A stretch of 64,000 bases of DNA, taken from NCBI GenBank assembly GCA_036381895.1, contig DASVBY010000102.1, forward strand, positions 27,301-91,300. Direction: 5' to 3'. The DNA comes from JACQFZ01 sp036381895. Lineage in GTDB: Bacteria; Pseudomonadota; Gammaproteobacteria; Acidiferrobacterales; Sulfurifustaceae. The translations under genes were made by a program, and so were the position numbers. The notes under the pieces are model-generated. The model saw only the letters and a program-made list of their open reading frames with translations, was not told the origin of the DNA and did no database searches. Below, piece after piece: positions 55,576 through 64,000 of this stretch (its first letter is position 1; each line of letters begins with the position of its first letter).

Positions 55576-58500
55576 ATGAGGCGAGTAATGCGCGCGGTCA
55601 GCTGGTTGCTGGCCGGGGCGGCGTTCTTGTTCTTCGAACACACCTTCGCCGCGTGCCCGCTCAATACGAGCATCACGCATCGCCTGCCGGTGAGCTACTG
55701 CGAGCTTTGCGGCACCGGTACGGTCACCATCCGCTTCAATTATCCGAGCAACAACAACTCGCCGGATCTCACGAATCTCGTCATCACCGAGGACCTCGGT
55801 TCCTCGGGGCTCACGTACGTTCCGGGTACCACGAGCTTCAGCGTCGCGAGCGGTCCGGCTCCGGCTCCTGTTGCGCCGACCGTCAGCGGACCGAACGGTT
55901 CCGTGTTGATGTGGAACCTCGGCAGCTACGTGCTGCAGAACGGCAGCGGCCCTGGCAATCCGCAATGGCTGGACGTGACGTTCCAGGTGCGGCGTGCAGC
56001 GGCACTCGACGAGGAAGGGCTCGCGACCGCCGACCGCGACGTCGAAGCGAGCATCTCCTATGCGACGACGAACGAACCGCCGAACTTCGAGCCCTGCACG
56101 GACACCGAGACGAGCGGCGAGCAGGAACTTCCGATCCGTCAGCCGCTGCCGTTCGTGAGCAAAGGCGGACGCAACGTCGATGCGGGCCAGACCGGCTATA
56201 CCGACCCCGTCTTCGGACACAACAACGACGACATCGTCTGGCGCATCCGCATCGAGAACCGCGGGCAGGCGGCCCTCCAGGACCTGCGCATCGACGACAT
56301 CATGGACACCGGCAAGTTCATCGTCACGTACCGCTGTCCTACGGAAGGGCCCGCGCTCGCCATCGCGAACGCCAACGGAGTCGCGCCCGGCGGGACGCCG
56401 TGCACCCCGGTCGTCGGCAACCAGCTGCTCAACTTCGATGTGGACAATCCGTACGGCACGCCGGGCAACGATTCTCCGGATCTAGTCGATGTGCCAGCCG
56501 GGGGTGCGACGCACATATTCCTGGTCGGCAAGGTCACGGCGAACGGTTCCTGCGAGGACGTCTCGAACAACCGCGTCTCGGACGTGCAGTGGGGTTGCGA
56601 GGCGGACCCGCCCGCAGGCGGCATCGACGTGCCCGCCAGCAGCAACGGCGGCACCCCGAGCTTCGACCCGGACGACACGGCGGCGCTGATCACGCGGTTC
56701 GGCGACGGGCCGGCCGGCAGCACGCTCACGGTGAACCGCCAGCTTACCGGCACCATTACATCGCAGCCGGTCGGCACCAAGGGGACGATGACGATCACTA
56801 TCACCAACAACACCGGCGGCACGGTGAAGAACATCAGACTGCGCGATGTGCTGCCGCCGGAATACGTGGTGGACCCGACGTTCACGCCGACGGTCACGAT
56901 GACCCGTCCGGGCGGATTCGCTGCAACGTACCCGGGGGCTGTAGACAGAATCACCTGGACTAATCCCGTCCCGGGAACCCTTCCGCTGACGACCGGGGAC
57001 CCGACAGTACCGCTCGGCAACACGGCGCCGGAGTTTGAGCTGTGGAGCACGACGTCGTACACCGACAACGGCGAGACGTACCGGAATCTGCTCCGCAATG
57101 GCGATGCGCTGACTATCCGGTTCCGCGTCGTCCTGATCCGGTCGGCGTCGTACGACCGGGTCGCGAACCTCGACGTGCGCACGGAGAATCCCGGCGACGG
57201 CACCGATCCGGCGCACGTCACGCCGCTCACCAACACGCTCACGGTCGATTTCGAAACGCTCTGCCCCGCGCAGGGGCCGCAGCAGCGGGTGCTGACCGGC
57301 AACGGCACCGCCACGAACGGATCGCCGATCCCCGCGGACCCCGAAGACATCGACATCGACATCGCCGGGAACGAGCTCGTCTTCATCCTGACGAACGACC
57401 CCGCGTTTCCGCTGCCGCTGTCGGTGCGGCTCACGAACAACGGCGGTCATACGGCCGCCGATTACCGCGCATACGTCTCCTTCGGCGCGACCATGGAGGT
57501 CGTCTCGGCACCCGCGGGATGCGCGGTGACGAGCAACCCGCCGTTCCTGCCGCCATGGCGGCTGCCTTCGCCGATTCCGTCGAACGCGACGATCTACGAG
57601 TGCACGAGCACCGGAATCGGCAACATCGCGCCCGGACAGACGCGCACCCTGAACTTTCAGGTGATCAAGTCGAGCGATCCGGCGCGCATCGCCGCCGACG
57701 ACCTCACGTTCCGCGCCGACGTCATCGGCGAGATCACGCTGAGCGACGGCACGCCGCTCTGGTTCCCGACGCCGATCGCGCGGCCGGACGGCGTGACCGA
57801 CCGCGCCAACAACTACAGCCTCGACAGTATTCGGGCGCGCGTCATCGGCTTCAACCTGCTGAAGAGCCAGGTCGGCACGTGTACCGAGAACAACCCGCCG
57901 CCCGCGACTCCCGACCGTCTCGTGCAGATCGGCGAGGAATGCACGTTCCACATCGAAACCGGGGGCTGGTTCGGCTTCAATACGCCGGGATTCAGCGTTA
58001 TCGCCGTGCACTCGGTGCGGGTCGTCGACGAGCTGCCCGACGGGCAGGGTTACATCTCCTCGACTGACCCCTACAGCACTGGAACGACGTCGGCGATTCG
58101 ATCCATCAACTTGAATCCTCCCGACCTTGCGCCGCTCGATGAAGGCTTTATCGACTGGACGTTCAACCAGGACCCCAACACCGAACGCATCACGGAGCTC
58201 GACCACTGGTTCCGGGTGAACGTTACCACCCGCATTCTGAACGATCCGATCGATACGCGTGCCGAGCCGAACGAGCACGCAGAGCTGAGCCGCAACGTGC
58301 TGAACTCCACGTTCCGGGCAATCTTTTCGAACGACAACAACTCTCCGCCGACGGAGGAGACGTTCCCGCTCGGCCCCAACACGGTCGGCTATCCGCCGCA
58401 AGTCGTACGCCGAGTAGATCTTACCGTCACCGAGCCTCGGCTCACGGTCACGAAGGAAGTGTGCAACGAGACGCTGTACGGTGCGGGACCTTCGTGCAGC

Positions 58501-61500
58501 AACTGGACGACGCTCGCGGACGACGGCGACGCGTTCCACTCCTATATATATCGGCTCACGGTGACCAACGAGGCCGCTGCGGGCGGCGTAGTGCGGGCGC
58601 CGGCGTACGACGTCGTTGTCACCGACCGACTCGATCCGAGCGACCTCGCGTTCGTCCTGCCGTTCGAGGCCGACGGCTTCGACAACGACGGCGACGCGTC
58701 CACCGACGAAGCCGGCGCAAACGCCGAAGGCGCGATCAGCGATAACGTCGTCAAGAACGGCACGGCCGCCGCGATCACGTTCTCGTACACGCATAGCGCC
58801 GCGCTCGAGCGCATCGATCCCGGCCAGTCGGTGCAGCTCTACTACCGCGTCGACTACGACGACGACGCGGCGCCGCTGCAGACGTTCACCAACACCGCGG
58901 ATGCCACGTACGACAGCCTCGCCGGGCCGACCGGCAACCAGACGGTCGAGCCGCGCCCGAACAGCGACATCGGCGGAGCGCGCGTGTACGTGTCCGAGGA
59001 AGGGGCGGCCTCGGTACGCATCATTCCGGTCGTCACGCAGCCGAAGCGCATCACGCGTCTTTCGAACACGCCGCTCGCCGGCGCCACGCCGCAGCCGGTC
59101 TCGATCGGCGAAGAGATCGAGTATGAGCTCGTGACCTCGCTGCCGGTCGCGCTCCTGCGCGATTTCGTGATCCGCGACGAGCTGCCTGACGGCATCCGCT
59201 GTGTCGAGGCGCCCCCGGTGAACCTCGACGCGCCGCCGTACGACGTCGCCGGCTTCCAGCCGGGCGGAATCATTACGCCGACCTGTACCGACAACGTCGT
59301 CGAGTGGAACTTCGGCAACCAGCGCATCACGCGCGGCACCAGCAGCGGCCGCTACGACTTCGCCATCCGGTTCATCGCCCGCGTCGAAAACACCGCTGCG
59401 ACGAACGAGGGCGGCGTGATCGTCAACGGCGGCAGTGCCACCGCGGCCACGGCGCGGTACGTGGACGAGGGGGGCAATGCGGTCGTGCTCACCTACGGTG
59501 CCAGCTCGATCGTCGTGCGCGAGCCCCGGATTGAGCTCACGAAGTCATTCGCGGCCGCGAACGCGGATGCGGCCGACGTGCTCACGGTGACGGTCACCGC
59601 GACCAATACCGGGACCGCGACCGCGTACGGGCTGCGGGTGCTCGATGATCTCACGGGCACGAAGCTCACGTTCCTCGGCAGCCTTGGCGGAGCGGATCCG
59701 CCGGACAACGTCGACACCACGACGCTCGGCGCCAATCGTCCCATCTTCAGCTGGAGCCCCGCGAACCCCGATTTCGCGCTCGCGCCGGGCGCTTCCTTGA
59801 GCTTCACGTTCCAGGTGCGCGTCGACGCCGCCGTCGAGCCGCAGGAGCTGCTCGACAACACGCTGCAGGCGGCCTGGAACTCGCTCCCGGGTCCGACGAC
59901 GGCGCTGAACTCGAGCGGTTCGATCGGGCCCGATGGGAGCGACATGGGCCGGCGCACCGGCGCGCTCCCGAACACTGCCCACCCGGTCAACGATTACGAG
60001 ACGGCCGCGTCCGCAAGCGTCACGGTGCCGCCCGTTGCGCTGACGAAATCCGACCTCGCGCCGGCGGTCGTCCCGACCATCGGCGCCCACAAACACTTCC
60101 GGATCGAAATCCGCTTGCCGGAAGGGGTGAGCCGGAACGTCGTCGCGACGGACAACCTGGCTGCAAGCGGGCTGAGCTATGTGCTCGCGCACAACGCCGA
60201 CTTCGACATCGCGTACACCTTCCAGGGCATTGCGAGCATCAACGGCCAGCCGCCGTCCGAAGCCGCGTTCAATGCCTTTCCGGCCGACGGCACGTCGGGC
60301 AGCGCCGTCTGGAACATCGGCACCGTCGTCACGGCAACCGAGGACGATGCGGCGACGAACGCGGTGAGCCCCCTGATCCGCATCGACTACTACGCGCGCA
60401 TCAACAACGATCTCGCGACCGATGCCGGCGACACGCTGCAGAACGGCGCGACGTTGAGCTACACGCACGGCGAGACGGGCACGCCGGTCACGGTCAACGC
60501 GGCGGTGCCGCCGGTGACCGTGCGCGAGCCGCGCCTTACGCTGAGCAAGACCGTCGCGAACGTCACGCCGGGCAAGCAGCCGACCGACCAGCCGGTCGCG
60601 GGCGACATCCTCGAGTACCGCATCATTGCGGCGAACACCGGCGACTCGACCGCGCACGACGTCAACATCGTCGACCGGCTCCCCGCGGGGGTGGAGCTCT
60701 ATTCCGGCTTCACGCCGACGGCGACCATCAACCTGAACCCGGTGCCGGGCTTCGTGCCGGCGCCGGCGGGCGCGCCACTCGGTCCGCTCACCTGGGGTCG
60801 CGACAACGGGGACGCGAGCCTCGATGTGCCGGCCGGTCAGACGCTGACGCTGACCTATCGCGCGCTCGTGCAGGTCGTGGCCGATCCGGACGGCCTGATC
60901 GAGAACCAGGCGTTCGCCGACTGGACCTCGCTCGAGGATGCCTCGCCCTACGAGCGCACCGGCAACGGCTGCCCGAACATCACGCCGCCCGACGACTACT
61001 GCGCCGGACCCGCTGTGGCGACGGTTACGGGCGGGCGCCCGATCGTTCTCTTCCAGAAGAGCGTCGTCAATCTGACCACGGGGCAGGATCCCGGGACGAC
61101 CGCAACGCCGGGCGATCTGCTGCGCTATCGCCTGACGATACGCAACGTCAGCGGTTTCCCGCTGAACGACTTCATGCTGCTCGACGAGCTCGACCGGCTG
61201 AACGATCCGGCGGTGTTCGTGCCCGGCTCGCTGACGCTCGTAACCGTGCCCGCGGGCGCGGACGTGAGCAACACGAGCGCCACGGGCGGAGCGCGCGGCA
61301 CCGGTCTCGTCGACATCCGCAGCCTGAGCGTTGGCGTCGCGGGCTCGCCGACGGACACGGTGACTATCGAGTTCGACGTGCGACTCGTGCCGGTCATCAC
61401 GAACGGCACGGTCGTGCTGAATCAGGCACAGCTCGTGGCGGCGGGGCTCGTGGTGGCCGAGAGCGACGACCCGAACGTGAACGGCGCCGACGATCCCCAG

Positions 61501-64000
61501 GCGATAGGCGACGAGGATCCCACGCGCACCGTGATCGCTTCGGCGCCGGCGTTCCGGGTGCTCAAGATTTCGCAGGATCTCACGGACGATCCCAATGTGC
61601 TGCTCGCGGGCGAGCGGCTGCGCTACACGATCACGGTACAGAACATCGGCACCGAGAACGCGGTCGATGTGCTGCTGCGCGACCAGATCCCCGCGAACAC
61701 GACCTATGTCCCGAACAGCACCACGCTGAACGGCGCCCCGGTGGCGGATCCGGCGCCGGGTGTCTCGCCGCTCGAGAGCGGCATGCTCATTCATGCGCCC
61801 GAAGACCCGACGCCGGGCGCGATGCGCGCGGACGCGAACGGCACCACGAACATCGCCACGATCACGTTCGACGTGATCGTAGCCCCCGACGTGCTCGACG
61901 GCACGATCATCTCGAACCAGGGCTTTGTGAGCGGGGAGGGCGCGGGCGGGAGCCCGGTGCCCGAGCAGCCGTCGGACGATCCGGCGACGCCGATCGCGGA
62001 CGACCCGACCCGCGACGTGGTCGGCAACTCGCCGCTCGTCTACGCGCACAAGACCGTACAGCTCGCGGTCGATAACGGCTCGCCCGGCATCGTCGATCCG
62101 GGCGACGTGCTGCGCTACACGATCACCATCGTCAACAGCGCCGCCATACCGGCGACCGGGGTGGTGTTGACCGATCCGGTGCCGGCGAACACGACGTACG
62201 TTCCGAACTCCGCGCGCCTGAACGGCGTGCCGGTCTCGGGTGTCGCGCCGCCGCTGCTGCAGATTCCGATCACAGGATCCGGCGCCGGGGCGCCGGCGGG
62301 TACGCTGCCGCCGGGCGCCGTCGCGGTCGTCGAGTTCGACGTGCAGGTGAACGCGGGCGTCCCGACCGGCACGCTCATCAGCAACCAGGGCAGCGTCGCC
62401 TCGAACGAGCTGCCGACGCAGCTCACGGACGCGGACGGCAATCCGGCGAACGGCTTTCAGCCGACCGTGGTCGTCGTCGGCGACGCGCAGCAGCTCATCA
62501 TCACGAAGGAGGTGTTCGTCGTCGGCGGCGGTGTCGCCGCGAGCGGGTCGCGCCTCGAGTACGTGGTGCGCGTGACGAACGTCGGTGCGGTGCCGGCGAC
62601 CAACGTCCGCATCACCGACGACCTCGGCGCGCTCGTGGGCCTGCTCACCTACGTGCCCGGCTCGGCGACGCTCAACGGGTCGACCGCGGGCGTCAGCTTC
62701 ACGGCCGGCGTCCTCACCGCCGACTATGCCGCCGTGTGGGGCGAGCTCGCACCGGGCGCGACCGCGGTGCTGCGCTTCCGCGCGGACATCGAAGCGGGGC
62801 TTCCCATCGGCACGCGCATCACGAACACGGCGGTCGTGACCTGGAACACACCGCCGCAGAGCGGGTCGGGCTCGGCGGCGGTCGACGTCGGCGGGGTGCC
62901 GGGCAGCGCCATTCTGAACGGGCGCGTGTGGCACGACGCCGACTTCGACGACGCGTTCGACGCCGACGAGCCGGCGCTCGCGAACTGGACCGTCGAGATC
63001 CGGCGCAACGGCGTCGCCGTGGGAAGCGTCACGACCGCGGCGGACGGAACGTACCGGCTGAGCGGCCTCGCGCCGAACGACGCGACCGGCGATCAGTACG
63101 AGCTGCGCTTCCGTGCGCCCGGCGCCGGGCCGAACACCGCCATGCTCGGCCGCGCCGACTCGCCGTTCACCAATGCGCTGCAGCGCATCGCCGACATCGT
63201 CGCGCCCTCCGGCGCCAACCTGCAGAACCTGAACCTGCCGATCGATCCGAACGGTGTGGTGTACGACGCCGTCGTGCGCACACCGGTGCCGGGCGCAATG
63301 CTCACGATGCGCAACGCCGCGACGCAGGCGGTGCTGCCGAGCGGCTGTTTCGACGATCCCGTGCAGCAGGGGCAGGTGACGACGGCGAGCGGCTACTACA
63401 AGTTCGATCTCAACTTCAGCGATCCCGCCTGCCCGCCGGGAGCCGCCTACCTGATCGAGGCGACGCCGCCGGCCGCGGGCTTCATGCCCGCACCGTCGCA
63501 GATCATTCCGCCGACGAGCGGTGCGGCGACCGCTCCGTTCTCGGTGCCGGGCTGCCCCGGCACCGCGGACGACGCCGTTCCGGGGACGGCCGACTACTGC
63601 GAGGCGCAGCCATCGCCCGCCGCGCCCTCGACCGCCGTGCCGGCGCGCTCGATCGGCACGCGCTACTACCTGCACCTGACGCTGAGCGGTGCTGTCGTGC
63701 CGCAGCAGAGCCAGCTCTTCAACAACCACATCCCGCTCGACCCCGAGCTCGATGGCGCCGTCGACATCATCAAGACGACGCCGCTCGTGAACGTCACGCG
63801 CGGCGCGCTGGTTCCCTACACCATCACGGTGCGCAACACCCTGCCGGCGACGCTCGAGGACCTCGTCGTGATCGACCGGCTGCCGCCGGGCTTCAAGTAC
63901 GTGCAGGGTTCGGCGCGCCTGGACGGCGCGCCCGCGGAGCCAGTGTCCTCAGGTACCGAGCTGCGCTGGGAGAACCTGACGCTCGCGACGGGCGAGCAGC
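55576..64000 (+). CDS. Giant exported DUF11-repeat surface protein (3' end beyond window)
   Basis: The frame is open from ATG 55576 to the window end: at least 2,808 residues. A signal peptide (AVSWLLAGAAFLFF core, cleavage after FAA) is followed by a Cys-rich start (CELCG). From about 58420 repeated domains of about 150-170 residues begin with the DUF11 pattern PRLTVTKEV, PRIELTKSF, PRLTLSKTV or PLVYAHKTV, followed by LRYTITVQN-type strands and PANTTYVPNS. Repeat starts lie near 58420, 59515, 60031, 60520, 61030, 61545, 62030, 62490 and 63750. An SdrD/Cna-B-like domain lies near 62905-63115. Such proteins are long stalk-like adhesins or S-layer parts. The end may hold an anchoring signal that cannot be seen. 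Confidence 0.9.
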   Translation, partial: MRRVMRAVSWLLAGAAFLFFEHTFAACPLNTSITHRLPVSYCELCGTGTVTIRFNYPSNNNSPDLTNLVITEDLGSSGLTYVPGTTSFSVASGPAPAPVAPTVSGPNGSVLMWNLGSYVLQNGSGPGNPQWLDVTFQVRRAAALDEEGLATADRDVEASISYATTNEPPNFEPCTDTETSGEQELPIRQPLPFVSKGGRNVDAGQTGYTDPVFGHNNDDIVWRIRIENRGQAALQDLRIDDIMDTGKFIVTYRCPTEGPALAIANANGVAPGGTPCTPVVGNQLLNFDVDNPYGTPGNDSPDLVDVPAGGATHIFLVGKVTANGSCEDVSNNRVSDVQWGCEADPPAGGIDVPASSNGGTPSFDPDDTAALITRFGDGPAGSTLTVNRQLTGTITSQPVGTKGTMTITITNNTGGTVKNIRLRDVLPPEYVVDPTFTPTVTMTRPGGFAATYPGAVDRITWTNPVPGTLPLTTGDPTVPLGNTAPEFELWSTTSYTDNGETYRNLLRNGDALTIRFRVVLIRSASYDRVANLDVRTENPGDGTDPAHVTPLTNTLTVDFETLCPAQGPQQRVLTGNGTATNGSPIPADPEDIDIDIAGNELVFILTNDPAFPLPLSVRLTNNGGHTAADYRAYVSFGATMEVVSAPAGCAVTSNPPFLPPWRLPSPIPSNATIYECTSTGIGNIAPGQTRTLNFQVIKSSDPARIAADDLTFRADVIGEITLSDGTPLWFPTPIARPDGVTDRANNYSLDSIRARVIGFNLLKSQVGTCTENNPPPATPDRLVQIGEECTFHIETGGWFGFNTPGFSVIAVHSVRVVDELPDGQGYISSTDPYSTGTTSAIRSINLNPPDLAPLDEGFIDWTFNQDPNTERITELDHWFRVNVTTRILNDPIDTRAEPNEHAELSRNVLNSTFRAIFSNDNNSPPTEETFPLGPNTVGYPPQVVRRVDLTVTEPRLTVTKEVCNETLYGAGPSCSNWTTLADDGDAFHSYIYRLTVTNEAAAGGVVRAPAYDVVVTDRLDPSDLAFVLPFEADGFDNDGDASTDEAGANAEGAISDNVVKNGTAAAITFSYTHSAALERIDPGQSVQLYYRVDYDDDAAPLQTFTNTADATYDSLAGPTGNQTVEPRPNSDIGGARVYVSEEGAASVRIIPVVTQPKRITRLSNTPLAGATPQPVSIGEEIEYELVTSLPVALLRDFVIRDELPDGIRCVEAPPVNLDAPPYDVAGFQPGGIITPTCTDNVVEWNFGNQRITRGTSSGRYDFAIRFIARVENTAATNEGGVIVNGGSATAATARYVDEGGNAVVLTYGASSIVVREPRIELTKSFAAANADAADVLTVTVTATNTGTATAYGLRVLDDLTGTKLTFLGSLGGADPPDNVDTTTLGANRPIFSWSPANPDFALAPGASLSFTFQVRVDAAVEPQELLDNTLQAAWNSLPGPTTALNSSGSIGPDGSDMGRRTGALPNTAHPVNDYETAASASVTVPPVALTKSDLAPAVVPTIGAHKHFRIEIRLPEGVSRNVVATDNLAASGLSYVLAHNADFDIAYTFQGIASINGQPPSEAAFNAFPADGTSGSAVWNIGTVVTATEDDAATNAVSPLIRIDYYARINNDLATDAGDTLQNGATLSYTHGETGTPVTVNAAVPPVTVREPRLTLSKTVANVTPGKQPTDQPVAGDILEYRIIAANTGDSTAHDVNIVDRLPAGVELYSGFTPTATINLNPVPGFVPAPAGAPLGPLTWGRDNGDASLDVPAGQTLTLTYRALVQVVADPDGLIENQAFADWTSLEDASPYERTGNGCPNITPPDDYCAGPAVATVTGGRPIVLFQKSVVNLTTGQDPGTTATPGDLLRYRLTIRNVSGFPLNDFMLLDELDRLNDPAVFVPGSLTLVTVPAGADVSNTSATGGARGTGLVDIRSLSVGVAGSPTDTVTIEFDVRLVPVITNGTVVLNQAQLVAAGLVVAESDDPNVNGADDPQAIGDEDPTRTVIASAPAFRVLKISQDLTDDPNVLLAGERLRYTITVQNIGTENAVDVLLRDQIPANTTYVPNSTTLNGAPVADPAPGVSPLESGMLIHAPEDPTPGAMRADANGTTNIATITFDVIVAPDVLDGTIISNQGFVSGEGAGGSPVPEQPSDDPATPIADDPTRDVVGNSPLVYAHKTVQLAVDNGSPGIVDPGDVLRYTITIVNSAAIPATGVVLTDPVPANTTYVPNSARLNGVPVSGVAPPLLQIPITGSGAGAPAGTLPPGAVAVVEFDVQVNAGVPTGTLISNQGSVASNELPTQLTDADGNPANGFQPTVVVVGDAQQLIITKEVFVVGGGVAASGSRLEYVVRVTNVGAVPATNVRITDDLGALVGLLTYVPGSATLNGSTAGVSFTAGVLTADYAAVWGELAPGATAVLRFRADIEAGLPIGTRITNTAVVTWNTPPQSGSGSAAVDVGGVPGSAILNGRVWHDADFDDAFDADEPALANWTVEIRRNGVAVGSVTTAADGTYRLSGLAPNDATGDQYELRFRAPGAGPNTAMLGRADSPFTNALQRIADIVAPSGANLQNLNLPIDPNGVVYDAVVRTPVPGAMLTMRNAATQAVLPSGCFDDPVQQGQVTTASGYYKFDLNFSDPACPPGAAYLIEATPPAAGFMPAPSQIIPPTSGAATAPFSVPGCPGTADDAVPGTADYCEAQPSPAAPSTAVPARSIGTRYYLHLTLSGAVVPQQSQLFNNHIPLDPELDGAVDIIKTTPLVNVTRGALVPYTITVRNTLPATLEDLVVIDRLPPGFKYVQGSARLDGAPAEPVSSGTELRWENLTLATGEQ

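Noticed and set aside
56482..63729. Minus-strand frames of 770 and 1,394 codons opposite the giant DUF11 gene
   Set aside because: The plus-strand frame is open over the whole interval with repeated domains; the minus frames are Arg/Val/Asp-rich shadows.

Overview
This window is GC-rich chromosomal DNA, most likely from a high-GC gammaproteobacterium (Chromatiales or Acidiferrobacterales would fit). The placement rests on gene content and order, not on any search: a FimV homologue, folA-thyA, tig-clpP-clpX-lon-ppiD, and the E. coli-like block mltD-gloB / yafS-type methyltransferase / rnhA / dnaQ. Genes are tightly packed, many with 4-nt ATGA/GTGA stop-start overlaps. There are no rRNA genes, insertion sequences or CRISPR arrays.

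Layout. 1-2.1 kb: 3' part of fimV. 2.1-4.2 kb: thyA, folA and an outer-membrane protein on the minus strand. 4.4-6.7 kb: a membrane protein and a chemoreceptor that overlap end to end. 6.8-10.5 kb: minus-strand operon folD-pgi-mtfA-rhomboid. 10.6-11.8 kb: tRNA cluster (Arg-TCT and Pro-TGG on minus; His-GTG, Lys-CTT and Leu-TAG on plus), with an unusual direct repeat carrying a copy of the tRNA-Arg 3' end. 11.9-20.3 kb: protein quality control (tig, clpP, clpX, lon, ppiD), with tRNA-Val and tRNA-Asp where hupB often sits. 20.4-21.2 kb: fabI. 21.4-28.8 kb: five-component peptide-type ABC transporter with an apparently circularly permuted binding protein. 28.9-33.6 kb: mltD, gloB, methyltransferase, rnhA, dnaQ. 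33.8-45.5 kb: accessory genes (metallo-beta-lactamase-fold hydrolase, ABC-2 exporter, MFS, SDR, DUF1343 plus DOMON-like pair, SUKH, SnoaL-like, YfiR-like, msrA-msrB, M15 peptidase, DUF1080).

45.7-64 kb is the most interesting region. A strong -35 box leads into a nine-gene, mostly overlapping operon. It encodes a coiled-coil exported protein, a TPR/coiled-coil periplasmic protein, a 1,018-residue TPR lipoprotein, a small TPR lipoprotein, a 95-residue exported protein, an ExbB/TolQ-type motor protein, two different ExbD/TolR-type proteins, and a TonB/AgmX-like protein with a cytoplasmic coiled coil. Right behind it starts a giant exported DUF11-repeat protein that runs off the window (more than 2,800 residues). 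The set resembles a trans-envelope, proton-motive-force-driven machine of the Agl/Glt or TonB/Tol kind. One of its two ExbD subunits has Asn at the position of the essential membrane Asp, which suggests an asymmetric stator. I infer that the machine and the giant surface protein may work together.

Coordinates and translations were read from the sequence. Family names come from motif recognition without database searches. Start codons that were moved from the longest open frame are stated as such.
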